Assembly (NCBI GenBank): GCA_019115785.1
Contig: DXCX01000017.1
Location: 1 to 46,990 of the forward strand
Reading direction: 5' to 3'
Length of the DNA: 46,990 nt
DNA from: Candidatus Intestinimonas merdavium
GTDB taxonomy: Bacteria > Bacillota > Clostridia > Oscillospirales > Oscillospiraceae
This document shows, piece after piece, positions 22,189 through 30,336 of this stretch (its first letter is position 1; every line of letters begins with the position of its first letter). Below the pieces are notes generated by a model that had not been told where the DNA came from, ran no database searches, and saw nothing but the letters and a program-made list of their open reading frames with translations. The translations under genes were made by a program, and so were the position numbers.

Positions 22189-23336
22189 CGGCTGGATACA
22201 CCCGCTTCCTTGGCCCTGCACACATTCCACAGCAGGTCGGCCCGGTCGCACCGCTCCCAGGGGGCGTCCTGGTGGGTGAAGTGGCCGTAGTTGCTGTACC
22301 GGGCGAAAATGGGCTTGTCCAGGCCCAGGGTGCGGATCATCCCGGCGGGCGTCAGATCAAACACCTGCCGCACCGCCTGTTCCAGCACATCGTCGCCGTA
22401 CTCGCCGCTGCCGTGGGTGTCGATGTCAACGGCCACCGGCTCCGCCTTTCCGATGGCGTAGGCGAGGCTCACCGTACACACCTCCGCCAGACCAGCCGCC
22501 ACGATGTTTTTGGCGATGTAACGGGCCATGTACGCCCCGCTTCGATCCACCTTACTTCCGTCCTTCCCGGACAGCGCCCCGCCGCCGTGGGGGGCAAGGC
22601 CGCCGTAGGTATCCACCATGAGCTTGCGGCCTGTCAGCCCGGTATCCGCCTCGAAGCCGCCCTGCACAAAGCGGCCGGAGGGATTGATGAGGATCTCCGT
22701 CTCCTCGTCCGGAGGCAGCGCACGCAGGGCGGGCTGGATGACCTGCTCCCGGATCTCCTGCCGCAGCTCCTCCACATCCTTGCCGGCATCGTGCTGGCAG
22801 GAGACCACCACGCTGGCGATCCGGCTGGGCAGGCCGAACACATACTCCACAGACACCTGGGCCTTGCCGTCCGGCCCCAGGCCCTGGATGCGCCCATCCA
22901 TGCGGGCGTAGGTCAGCAGCCGGGTCAGCCGGTGGGCCAGGACAACGGGCAGGGGCAGGAGTTCCTCCGTCTCCGAACAGGCATAGCCGTACAGGATGCC
23001 CTGGTCCCCGGCCCCGGTCTGGCGCTCCTGGTCAACGGCCCCGGCGATGTCGGGACTCTGATCGTGGGTGATGACCTCCACCTCGTAGTCCAGGCCGGGA
23101 TACCCCGCCTCCCGCACCGTCTGGCAGACGATGGCGGGGATGTCGGGCAGCTCCTGGGCGGTGATCTCGCCCGCCACCAGGAGCTTGCCCGCCGTGGCCA
23201 TGACCTCACAGGCCACACGCGCGCCGGGGTCGTGGGTCAGACAGGCATCCAGGACGGTATCCGCGATGGTGTCGCACAGCTTGTCCGGGTGGCCCTCGGT
23301 GACCGACTCGGCGGTCAGGATGTACTTATCTCTCAT
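22185..23336 (-). CDS. metK: S-adenosylmethionine synthetase
   Basis: 383 residues, full length. It makes SAM from methionine and ATP. Diagnostic motifs are TEGHPDK (residues 13-19), GAGDQGILYGYA and GGGALSGKDGSKVDRSGAYM, close to the family GGGAFSGKDPTKVDRSAAY signature. As an element-borne copy it probably supplements the host enzyme for the two DNA methylases of the same operon. ATG 23336 overlaps the stop of the DUF3846 gene in CATGAGAGATAA. Its own stop is fused to the PP-loop gene start. Confidence 0.96.
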   Translation of the reverse strand: MRDKYILTAESVTEGHPDKLCDTIADTVLDACLTHDPGARVACEVMATAGKLLVAGEITAQELPDIPAIVCQTVREAGYPGLDYEVEVITHDQSPDIAGAVDQERQTGAGDQGILYGYACSETEELLPLPVVLAHRLTRLLTYARMDGRIQGLGPDGKAQVSVEYVFGLPSRIASVVVSCQHDAGKDVEELRQEIREQVIQPALRALPPDEETEILINPSGRFVQGGFEADTGLTGRKLMVDTYGGLAPHGGGALSGKDGSKVDRSGAYMARYIAKNIVAAGLAEVCTVSLAYAIGKAEPVAVDIDTHGSGEYGDDVLEQAVRQVFDLTPAGMIRTLGLDKPIFARYSNYGHFTHQDAPWERCDRADLLWNVCRAKEAGVSSR

Positions 23337-23700
23337 GGGTGGTCCTCCTTTGGGGTGTGTTTTTCTCTTTTTTCGGCGCCGATATGACCATGACGCTGTC
23401 GAATATGGCCTTGTATTTCTGGACCTGCTCGTCCGTCAGGGAGGCAAAGTCCTCCGCACCCAGGCCGGCCACAAAAAAGGTGCCACAGATGATGTCGTAG
23501 GGCAGGCCATGTTCGTCCAACAGCGGTCGGTTGAAGGGCAGGCACAGATTCTTTCCCTCCTCATTGCAGACCACGGCCACAGGGTCCTCAAAGGGATATA
23601 CGGCCTGGATATAGCCGCCTACCAGGGCCTGCATCTCCTCCAGACCGCCGATTTCCTTGGCGTAGCACTCCTTCAGCGGTTCTACTACCAAAACCTTCAT
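23326..23700 (-). CDS. DUF3846 family protein
   Basis: 124 residues. The domain is visible as MKVLVVEPLKECYAKEIGGL, then LVGGYIQAVYPFEDPVAVVC, NEEGKNLCLPFNRPL and the C-terminal DIICGTFFVAGLGAEDFASL. DUF3846 proteins are small, of unknown function, and frequent in Firmicutes plasmids and ICEs. The basic tail (KKEKNTPQRRTTHER) is coded by the overlap with the metK start. GAGGTGAAC precedes the ATG at 23700. Confidence 0.85.
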   Translation of the reverse strand: MKVLVVEPLKECYAKEIGGLEEMQALVGGYIQAVYPFEDPVAVVCNEEGKNLCLPFNRPLLDEHGLPYDIICGTFFVAGLGAEDFASLTDEQVQKYKAIFDSVMVISAPKKEKNTPQRRTTHER

Positions 23701-23721
23701 GCGCGTTCACCTCCATGCTCG

Positions 23722-24237
23722 TTATCGCTCATGCTGTTTCCCCGTTTTCCGTTTCATATAAGCGAAGGCTTTGCGGTTGATCTGCGCAGTCTCCCGCTCT
23801 ACTTCCTGGACACAGTGCTGCCACGCCGCTTTCAGCGCGTGAACAGGGAGGCTGTTCTGCCGGTAGCCCTCCAGAATACCGTTATAATAGGGTTCCGTAG
23901 GCAGCATCGGCTCCCGGAACCGCTCATCCATGATGTAGGCCATCACGGGCAGTTCCTGCCCCAAGCCATCCCGGACCGTCACAGTCCGCTTATCGTAAAA
24001 GCGGGGATACCCTTCGTACATATCCAGGGAGCGTTCGCACTCCGGCGTAATGCTCCACAGCAGGCCGTGGACCTTTCCGCCCTCCTTGGGCGCGATGGTG
24101 GCGAAACCGCCCCGCCGGAACAGCAGCTCATAGTTTTCCAGCGCCACCGGCCCCACCACTGTGGCGTCTGGGCAGCGATAGTCCATCTGGTACAGGTTGA
24201 TATTGCTGCCATAGGCGAAGTACAGTCTGTCAGCCAT
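23722..24237 (-). CDS. Gamma-glutamylcyclotransferase-like (AIG2/GGCT) protein
   Basis: 171 residues. The substrate-binding motif YGSN (residues 9-12) and the likely catalytic Glu75 in MYEGYP are intact, with the expected strand pattern (ATVVGPVALENYELLFRRGG, KVHGLLWSITPECERSLDMY). GGCT enzymes release 5-oxoproline from gamma-glutamyl amides. In comparative genomics, GGCT-like genes are recurrent neighbours of amidoligases, as here, suggesting one makes and the other removes a gamma-glutamyl-type amide. The start overlaps the upstream small gene. Confidence 0.88.
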   Translation of the reverse strand: MADRLYFAYGSNINLYQMDYRCPDATVVGPVALENYELLFRRGGFATIAPKEGGKVHGLLWSITPECERSLDMYEGYPRFYDKRTVTVRDGLGQELPVMAYIMDERFREPMLPTEPYYNGILEGYRQNSLPVHALKAAWQHCVQEVERETAQINRKAFAYMKRKTGKQHER

Positions 24238-24490
24238 TCTCCAGCACCTCCAGCGCGCCGATCTTGGCCAGGGCCGCGAACATGGTCCGGGCCTGGGCCT
24301 CCACGCCCCGATCCGGCAGGACGCACTCCATCTCCGTCATGCGGATGAAGTTGGCCCGGAGCTGCCAGATGTAGCTCTCGGTGTCCGGGTATTCCGTGGG
24401 GTCGAAGGCGGCCATACGGAGCTGGTCCATGATCTCCGTCCCGGTCCCCTCGTAGTTCCTCTCCTCAATTCGTATTTTCAATGGTTTCAC
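24230..24490 (-). CDS. Unrecognised 86-aa protein between the amidoligase and GGCT genes
   Basis: Starts with GTG at 24490, overlapping the amidoligase stop as GTGA. The sequence (MKPLKIRIEERNYEGTGTEI, MRMAAFDPTEYPDTESYIWQ-like core, ANFIRMTEMECVLP) suggests a small alpha/beta protein, with no membrane segment. Overlap on both sides means co-translation with both enzymes. It could be an acceptor or adaptor for the amidoligase reaction. That is speculation from position. Confidence 0.65.
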   Translation of the reverse strand: MKPLKIRIEERNYEGTGTEIMDQLRMAAFDPTEYPDTESYIWQLRANFIRMTEMECVLPDRGVEAQARTMFAALAKIGALEVLENG

Positions 24491-25452
24491 CTCTCTGATT
24501 GTCGGTTTCTCCGCCTTTGGTTGACTTCATAGCTGTCCTTGTCATGTCTCCAGGCCCGGTCGCCATCCAGGTTGGCCAGCAGATGATCCCTGGTGTGCTT
24601 GAACTCATCACCGTTCAGTCCCAGCCGTACCAGCCACACCCGGAAGGTAAACAGCTCGTTGTCGCTGTGGGTCTTGCGCATGACAGTGCTGCGCTGGGCG
24701 ATGGCTTGGGCGGAGATGGCGAGGCACAGGTTCACATAGGCGGCTACCTTCCCGGCGTGAAGGGTGGAATTGAAGCAGCGCCATTCGACGGTGCCGCGGT
24801 AAAAAACGGAGTGGAGATTCAGCGCATAATAGCGCGTCCAGTTGTAGTGCTGCGTTTTACTCACATTGCCCTCATACCAGATCTGCTCCAGCTGTGTGAG
24901 GTCAGTGGTCTCCTCTGAAGACAACCGTCTGGCCTTTTGCAGCATAGGTTCCCGCACTTTTTTGCAATAAGCCTCCACCCGTTCCGGGTTCACCTTCAAT
25001 GCGTTGAATAAGATATCTTCCTTGGAGTACATGATCCCGATGAGATTCTTCAGGCTCTGGCGGTTGTGGTTGGCGGCGTCCACATGGACATGGATGCCGC
25101 AGGTTCGGTTTACTTTGGCTCCGGCGTGGCGGACCTGCCGTACACATTCCTGGAGCTTTGGCAGCTCGGCGTAGGTCAGTTTGGGCGTGACCATTTCCAC
25201 GGCATACAGCCTGCTTGCAATGTGTGTATAACCATTTTCATCCCGTTTTTCTGTCTCAATGCTGCTATCGTACATCAGTCTCCATTCTTTTCCGTCCGTA
25301 TCGGTGACATACCAGCTGTCATAGTGGTCGGAACCATGCCGTGGCTCAGTCCCAAAATAGGCTGCCAATGCCTGGGCCGCCTGTTTACGGGTGATGCCTG
25401 TCATCTCCACCTCCACGCCGAAGCACTGGTCCTTGATGCCAATTTCGCTCAT
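24487..25452 (-). CDS. Amidoligase-family enzyme (glutamine-synthetase-like fold)
   Basis: 321 residues. Family landmarks in order: CFGVEVEMTG near the N-terminus (first metal-binding Glu pair), RLYAVEMVTPKL, CGIHVHVDA (metal-binding His), and TVEWRCFNSTLHAGKVAAYV, where the Arg and Glu complete the GS-like site. Amidoligases use ATP to join amines to carboxyl groups such as glutamyl side chains. In many elements they accompany a GGCT gene. The product here is unknown. It overlaps the C5-methylase stop (ATGA) and the 86-aa gene start (GTGA). Confidence 0.88.
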   Translation of the reverse strand: MSEIGIKDQCFGVEVEMTGITRKQAAQALAAYFGTEPRHGSDHYDSWYVTDTDGKEWRLMYDSSIETEKRDENGYTHIASRLYAVEMVTPKLTYAELPKLQECVRQVRHAGAKVNRTCGIHVHVDAANHNRQSLKNLIGIMYSKEDILFNALKVNPERVEAYCKKVREPMLQKARRLSSEETTDLTQLEQIWYEGNVSKTQHYNWTRYYALNLHSVFYRGTVEWRCFNSTLHAGKVAAYVNLCLAISAQAIAQRSTVMRKTHSDNELFTFRVWLVRLGLNGDEFKHTRDHLLANLDGDRAWRHDKDSYEVNQRRRNRQSER

Positions 25453-26597
25453 GCCGCGGCATCCTCCTTTCGGAGTTCATCATCCACCGCCCTGATCCGC
25501 CTGCCGATGGCCTCGATGACATTGACCGTCACGCCGTTGCCCGCCTGCTTATATGCCTGGGCATCCGAGGTGATGGCCAGGATCTTGTCGATCTGCCCGT
25601 CCTCGAACCCCTGGAGGCGGAAACACTCCCTGGGCATCAGGCGCCGGATACGGCCCCCGCGCTCCACAATGCCCTGGATGCTGCTGGTCTCCAGTGTGTG
25701 GGCGATGTCGCGCCCCACACGCCCCCGCCGGGTATTGCTCCCGGCGTAGCCCAGGTCCACCGTGTCCCCGGGGTAGGCCGCTTTCCAGCCCTTTTTGGTG
25801 GCCTCCTTAATGAGCAGCACCCCAGAGCGTTCTCTGGGGTGCGTGGAGAGGGTGGTCTGCCCATAGCGGGCGGTGAGACAGCGGGCCTTGTCTGTCCTCT
25901 GTGGCGCCCCCGCGCTCAGATCCACGAAGGGGGCTGCCGGCGGGACCAGGTACAGCCCCGTCTTACCACCCACGCCTCCAGCTCCTGCCGTCTGGGTACA
26001 GGCTATTCCTTCCGGGTCATAGACTCTCGATCCCTGCGGCCCACCGAGGATTTGTATAAGAGCTTTTCCGTCTGTTCCGAAGACAGGAAGTATTTTTCCG
26101 GCGCATCGGGGATCAAGATAGCAGATAAAGAACAGCCGTTTCCGTGACTGGGGGACGTGGAAATTGGCGCTGTTAAGCACAGTCCATTCGACATGATACC
26201 CCAGGTCATCCAGCGCGGAGAGGATGACAGCAAACGTCCTCCCCTGGTCATGCGTGAGCAGGCCGGGAACATTTTCAAGCAGCAGATACGCAGGTCTCCG
26301 GGCTTCAACCAGTCGGGCAATTTCAAAGAAGAGAGTGCCTCTGGCGTCAGCAAAGCCCCGTCTTTTGCCAGCGTTAGAAAATGCCTGGCAGGGGAATCCT
26401 CCGCACAGGAGGTCGAACGGGGGCAGTTCGTCGGGGTCAATGGCTCTCGCGTCTGGATAGTATCGCTCCTCCTCTCGGATGTCGTGGATGGCGCGGTAGC
26501 TGGCTTCGGCGTACTTGTCGATCTCGCAGTGCCCAACGCACTGGAAGCCGCCCACACGGGTCAATCCGGCCCGGAAACCGCCCACCCCGGCAAACAT
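25449..26597 (-). CDS. dcm: DNA (cytosine-5-)-methyltransferase
   Basis: 382 residues from ATG 26597. Motifs: I, FAGVGGFRAGL (2-12); IV, GGFPCQAFS with catalytic Cys70; VI, ENV (109-111); VIII, QSRKR (150-154); a target-recognition region; and C-terminal motifs IX-X (RRLMPRECFRLQGF, YKQAGNGV). The ATG lies exactly at motif I, whereas relatives usually have several residues before it; the frame is open upstream as LIRYFD to a stop 9 codons back, with no ATG/GTG/TTG. A CTG start behind GGAGGGAG is possible. No endonuclease partner is visible. Confidence 0.92.
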   Translation of the reverse strand: MFAGVGGFRAGLTRVGGFQCVGHCEIDKYAEASYRAIHDIREEERYYPDARAIDPDELPPFDLLCGGFPCQAFSNAGKRRGFADARGTLFFEIARLVEARRPAYLLLENVPGLLTHDQGRTFAVILSALDDLGYHVEWTVLNSANFHVPQSRKRLFFICYLDPRCAGKILPVFGTDGKALIQILGGPQGSRVYDPEGIACTQTAGAGGVGGKTGLYLVPPAAPFVDLSAGAPQRTDKARCLTARYGQTTLSTHPRERSGVLLIKEATKKGWKAAYPGDTVDLGYAGSNTRRGRVGRDIAHTLETSSIQGIVERGGRIRRLMPRECFRLQGFEDGQIDKILAITSDAQAYKQAGNGVTVNVIEAIGRRIRAVDDELRKEDAAA

Positions 26598-26611
26598 ATC
26601 AAAATATCGGA

Positions 26612-26902
26612 TCAGATCATATCATCTCCCTCCTGGAGCGCGCGCAAAAAGCCGAGGACGCTGTCATCAACATCCCCGGCTTGTGACTCTGGTTCGGTTT
26701 TCATTTGGATATCCCGCAGCTCATCCCGGATCAGCCTGCGGATGGCGGAGAGCAGGACATCCTGCTCCTGGGCCTTGCAGACCATCCGGCACACCGCGTC
26801 GGTCCGCTGCCCCGCGGGGATGGCCCGCAGGATGTGCCACGCCTCCCGCTGCTGGGGTGAGGCCAGGGAGAAGGAGAGGTTCAGCCGCCGTTTTTCAGCC
26901 AT
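26612..26902 (-). CDS. ParR-like centromere-binding partner of ParM
   Basis: 96 residues, located directly after parM and overlapping its stop (ATGGCTGA). The N-terminal half (RRLNLSFSLASPQQREAWHI, TDAVCRMVCKAQEQDVLLSA) suits a small ribbon-helix-helix DNA-binding protein with a following helix, and the acidic C-terminus could contact the filament. The assignment rests mostly on size and position next to an actin-like ParM. Its centromere (parC) is not obvious because no iterons lie in the gene-packed flanks. Confidence 0.65.
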   Translation of the reverse strand: MAEKRRLNLSFSLASPQQREAWHILRAIPAGQRTDAVCRMVCKAQEQDVLLSAIRRLIRDELRDIQMKTEPESQAGDVDDSVLGFLRALQEGDDMI

Positions 26903-27833
26903 CCTGTCCGCTCCGTTCTCCCCGCGACATCTGGGCCGCGAGGCGCTCGTAGCCCCTGGCGTTCAGGCATACGTCATCCAGGATAAAAGGCCGGAAAAGG
27001 CCCTCCACGGCCCCGCTGTGCCGCTTCAGCAGGGCGGCCCCGCCGCCCAGGAATACCGTGGGCATGGCCCGCACGTCCAGGCCGCTCTCCAGGATGGCGG
27101 AGAGCAGTTCCCGCACATACTTGTCCACCTGGGCGTGGATGACGGCCCGGACGCGCTCGTCCATGCTGGCCGCGTCGCCCCGCAGGACGCTTTCGATCTG
27201 GGGTGCGGTCAGTGAGAGGGCAAACAGCCGCCGCACCTGCTCCCCGATCTCATCCACACAGCGGATCATGCCCAGCTCCAGGCTGCGGCAGGTGGCGGCG
27301 TTGGGGATGCGCCGGTCCAGACGCATCAGATCCACTGTCCAGCCTCCAATGTCCGCCACGATGACGGAGGGTTCGTCCAGCAGCTCCGTCTGGGTCAGGG
27401 CGGCGGCATAGCCCTGGGGGAACAGGGACACCTGCCGGACGGTGATGGTGTAGCCCCTGCCCCCGTAGCGGAAGGAGACGGGGCGGCCCTCCCGGTACAG
27501 GTAGTCCCGGAAGGATTTCTTGTCCCTGCCAAAGCTGGTCAGGGGCAGGCCCGCCGCCAGATGGATGTCCGCCGTGGTCTCCACGCTCCGGTGGTCCAGC
27601 TCCCTGGCGATGGCGGCCAGGGTCAGGAGGTAGTAGTCCTCCGTCCGTGTCTTGTCCTTCTGGAGCGGCTGACGGCCGCTGCCCACCACATAGAACCGCC
27701 CGCCGTACTCCAGCACATCCTTCTGGGTGTAGGGTTCATGCTCGTACTCCACCAGTCCGGTGGGGAACGCGCAGTGGGTGGTTTTCATGGCCGCGTAGCC
27801 GTGGTCCACGCCGATCATAATGGGTCCGCTCAT
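26895..27833 (-). CDS. parM: ParM/StbA-like actin-family segregation ATPase
   Basis: 312 residues. Actin-fold motifs are present: phosphate-1 IGVDHGYAAMKT near residue 7, phosphate-2 VIVADIGGWTVDLMRL, and the adenosine loop VFLGGGAALLKR. ParM filaments push sister plasmids apart; on an ICE this would stabilise the replicating circular form. It overlaps the 136-aa gene upstream (ATGA) and the ParR-like gene downstream, forming a compact parMR pair. Confidence 0.9.
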   Translation of the reverse strand: MSGPIMIGVDHGYAAMKTTHCAFPTGLVEYEHEPYTQKDVLEYGGRFYVVGSGRQPLQKDKTRTEDYYLLTLAAIARELDHRSVETTADIHLAAGLPLTSFGRDKKSFRDYLYREGRPVSFRYGGRGYTITVRQVSLFPQGYAAALTQTELLDEPSVIVADIGGWTVDLMRLDRRIPNAATCRSLELGMIRCVDEIGEQVRRLFALSLTAPQIESVLRGDAASMDERVRAVIHAQVDKYVRELLSAILESGLDVRAMPTVFLGGGAALLKRHSGAVEGLFRPFILDDVCLNARGYERLAAQMSRGERSGQDG

Positions 27834-28240
27834 CTGGCATCACCTTGATCCTTTCTCACTTTTTGCTTTTCTGGTTGGGGCGCCGGTTTCCCCAGGCCCA
27901 TACGCTCCAGGGCTTTGGCATAGAGCTGCCGCGCGAATGCCTGGTACTCCGGGGTGGAGGTGTCCACCTCCCGCAGGATGGCCCGCTCATAGGTGGTCCC
28001 AGGCACGACCTCCCAGGAGACGGCCCCGAAATGGGCGGCGGTGAGGTAGCGCAGGAGCGTATGGCCGTTGGCCAGTTCAAACTGGCCGCGGGCGTCCTCG
28101 TAGGGGAACACCTCCCACAGATATGGGATGCCGGCGATCTCCTGGGCCGCGTAGAACAGGCGAAAACCCTCCGGGTCCAGCCGGGGTGCGGCCCGCGCAT
28201 AGCGCGCCCGGAGGGTATCAGTGGTATCCAATGTACTCAC
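27830..28240 (-). CDS. Unrecognised ICE protein, 136 aa
   Basis: Starts with GTG at 28240, overlapping the upstream stop as GTGA. It contains RARYARAAPRLDPEGFRLFY, IPYLWEVFPYEDARGQFELA, LLRYLTAAHFGAVSWEVVPG and a basic C-terminus. It is soluble, with no known motif. Its place between ParM/ParR and ParB suggests plasmid-type maintenance genes, but nothing in the sequence supports a specific role. Confidence 0.7.
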   Translation of the reverse strand: MSTLDTTDTLRARYARAAPRLDPEGFRLFYAAQEIAGIPYLWEVFPYEDARGQFELANGHTLLRYLTAAHFGAVSWEVVPGTTYERAILREVDTSTPEYQAFARQLYAKALERMGLGKPAPQPEKQKVRKDQGDAR

Positions 28241-28671
28241 AGTATCTTCCGACCTCCCAGCTTAAAGTTCCCGGCCAGCCGGTCCAGCACACGGACACGG
28301 CGGCGCACCTTGCCCGCGGAGTCGTCCAGGCCGTTCATCTGGCTTTGGATGCGGTGGCGGATGGCTTTGAGGATCTGCTGGTCGCTGCAGCACTCCACCA
28401 CGATGTACTCGCTGCCCCGGGCCAGCACCTCACGGCGGCCCTCCTCATCCCGGATGCTGGCCATGAGCCGCTGGCCCAGCCGCTTCCGGTAGCTGTCCTG
28501 GAGCCGCTCCGCGTCCGCCTCCACGCCGTGTTTCTTCAAAATGGCGGCGATCTCATCAGCGCCGATCCGCAGCTCTGTTCCCAGCTTTTCCAAAATCTCC
28601 ATCTCCGCCGCCAGGGGCAGGAGCGGCTTGCCGGGAGGCCCTGCCCCGTGGATGGGTCTCTGCTTGCTCAA
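28237..28671 (-). CDS. Unrecognised helical protein with TTG start
   Basis: 144 residues. The start is TTG at 28671: AAGGAGG lies 7 bases upstream and it overlaps the preceding stop as TTGA. The open frame further upstream lies inside the neighbour and is not used. The sequence is helical (MEILEKLGTELRIGADEIAA, AILKKHGVEADAERLQDSYR) with a basic C-terminus (AGKVRRRVRVLDRLAGNFKL), possibly nucleic-acid binding. No family recognised. Confidence 0.68.
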   Translation of the reverse strand: MSKQRPIHGAGPPGKPLLPLAAEMEILEKLGTELRIGADEIAAILKKHGVEADAERLQDSYRKRLGQRLMASIRDEEGRREVLARGSEYIVVECCSDQQILKAIRHRIQSQMNGLDDSAGKVRRRVRVLDRLAGNFKLGGRKIL

Positions 28672-29417
28672 CGCGCCGCCTCCTTCCTGTGATGGGTCGG
28701 TTGGGGGTTCTCCCGGCGGTCCAGGGCGGCGATCCGCGCCTCCTCCGGGCAATAGACATACAGACCGCGGACAGCACAAGCCCCCGCCGGGTCAAACCCG
28801 GCAGGGGTATCCTCCAGACTGGATGCCACCATAACGGTCCGCCTGCGCTGGTCCTGCCGGGAGATGTAGTGGTAGTGCTGGCCTCCGTCCCGCACGATCC
28901 GGATGCCGGCAGGTTCGCCGCGCGCCTTGGCATAGGCGGCCACCGCCGCCTTTTCCTGGACAAACGCAGGGACGAAACCCTGTTGCAGCTCCGGGCCGAG
29001 CCGGTTCACATACAGCAGCATTTCCCGAATGTTTCGACAGCCGAACTCCGGCGAATCGTATCCGTACCGCGCGGTGTACAGCGTCCATTTATACGGTTCA
29101 TGGGGGCTGTCCTGGACCACCGAAAAGCCTTTCCCGTCATGGGACGCAGACAGCGGCGTAAAGGTGACGTGGTCGTACAGCGGGCCGGACAGGGGACAGT
29201 TGTTTTTGAACCAGACATAGTAATTGTCCAGGATGAAGGGGTCCCGGACTCCCATGACGATCCTGCCGATCTTCTTCAGCCGTCCTGCCAGAGCATGGTC
29301 CTGGCAGAACCAGTCGGACCAGCCGGCGGTACATTGGGTGTACAGGTCCGGGGCAGAAAAGGCCCCGGACTGAAACTGCTCCTGCCATTGGCGGACAGAC
29401 AGCTTAGGTTCCTCCAT
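28668..29417 (-). CDS. Unrecognised protein, 249 aa
   Basis: ATG 29417 lies 8 bases after GGAGG and inside the 3' end of the ParB-like gene. The protein is soluble and aromatic-rich: WSDWFCQDHALAGRLKKIGR, FILDNYYVWFKNNCPLSGPL, HVTFTPLSASHDGKGFSVV, YVNRLGPELQQGFVPAFVQE. Phrases such as 'DNYYVWFKNNCP' and 'HYHYISRQD' recur in clostridial ICE proteins of unknown function. No catalytic motif is evident. Confidence 0.72.
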   Translation of the reverse strand: MEEPKLSVRQWQEQFQSGAFSAPDLYTQCTAGWSDWFCQDHALAGRLKKIGRIVMGVRDPFILDNYYVWFKNNCPLSGPLYDHVTFTPLSASHDGKGFSVVQDSPHEPYKWTLYTARYGYDSPEFGCRNIREMLLYVNRLGPELQQGFVPAFVQEKAAVAAYAKARGEPAGIRIVRDGGQHYHYISRQDQRRRTVMVASSLEDTPAGFDPAGACAVRGLYVYCPEEARIAALDRRENPQPTHHRKEAAR

Positions 29418-30336
29418 CCGCAACACCTCCCTCCAGCATGGTCTCCAGGATGCTGGCGATGGCGGCGAACACCTCCGCCAGTTCACGGGCCTCCTTGATG
29501 TTGTCCTCCATCTCCTCCTGGGTCATACGGGTACACTCCGCCCAGAGCCGCACATTTTCCTCCGTGGGGGTCAGCAGGACGGCTTTTTCAAACGCTTTGC
29601 AGAACAGCCCCGCGACCTTGTGCCTGCGGGCCGAGTCCTCGTCCCCCTGGCGGATCTCCTTTTTCGCCTTTTCCAGCTCCACCGCCAGGGCCGCGGCCTC
29701 CTCCCGCCGCTCCTCCGGCAGCTCCCGCACCTGACGGGTGATGTTGTGGCCCTGGTGGATGGACAGGTCCCTGCTGTCCAGGGCCTCCTTCACAGCGGGC
29801 GGGGCGTATTCCTCGATCTGCATCACCTTGCCCATGGTGCGCTCGCCCAGGCCAACGCTCTCCGCCAGCTCTTTGCGGGTATCAATGGGAGGAATCGGGT
29901 TCGGCAATGTTGCCAAACCCGATTTTGCGCCCTCGCTTTTCTGATCTCCGCCCCCCGCGGACATATTGGCTCTGGCCCTGGCTTCAATGTCCGGTTTCAG
30001 CTTCAGGGCGATCTTGCCCAGCTCCCACTTGTCCAGGTTCCGGCGGGCCTTTTGGGTATCCAGCGCCCACCGCTTGGCCTCCAGCAGATCCGCAAACGAG
30101 AACACGGCCATGTCATAGGGAATGCCATGCTGTTGGCACAGCTTCTGGCGGTTGTGGCCGTCAATGATGACCATGTCCTCATTGACGATGACCGGGGCGT
30201 AGCAGCCGTTGGCCAGGAGGTCCGCCTCCAGCGCGGCCAACTGCTCCCCCGTCAGCGGGGGGAGCAGTTGGACCATCTCGGGCAGCACCGTGGGGGTGCG
30301 CTCCGCGCTGCTGTATCGGATGCCGGTGTTTTTCAT
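29404..30336 (-). CDS. ParB/Srx-domain protein
   Basis: 310 residues from ATG 30336, which overlaps the SSB stop (TGATG). The N-terminal ParB/sulfiredoxin-like nuclease domain includes NGCYAPVIVNEDMVIIDGHNR, with the DGHNR motif that binds nucleotide in ParB proteins. A helix-turn-helix region follows (RKELAESVGLGERTMGKVMQ), then a long helical C-terminus (VELEKAKKEIRQGDEDSARR). It could act in partition or as an element regulator. No ParA is visible, so it may work with ParM or alone. Confidence 0.85.
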   Translation of the reverse strand: MKNTGIRYSSAERTPTVLPEMVQLLPPLTGEQLAALEADLLANGCYAPVIVNEDMVIIDGHNRQKLCQQHGIPYDMAVFSFADLLEAKRWALDTQKARRNLDKWELGKIALKLKPDIEARARANMSAGGGDQKSEGAKSGLATLPNPIPPIDTRKELAESVGLGERTMGKVMQIEEYAPPAVKEALDSRDLSIHQGHNITRQVRELPEERREEAAALAVELEKAKKEIRQGDEDSARRHKVAGLFCKAFEKAVLLTPTEENVRLWAECTRMTQEEMEDNIKEARELAEVFAAIASILETMLEGGVADGGT

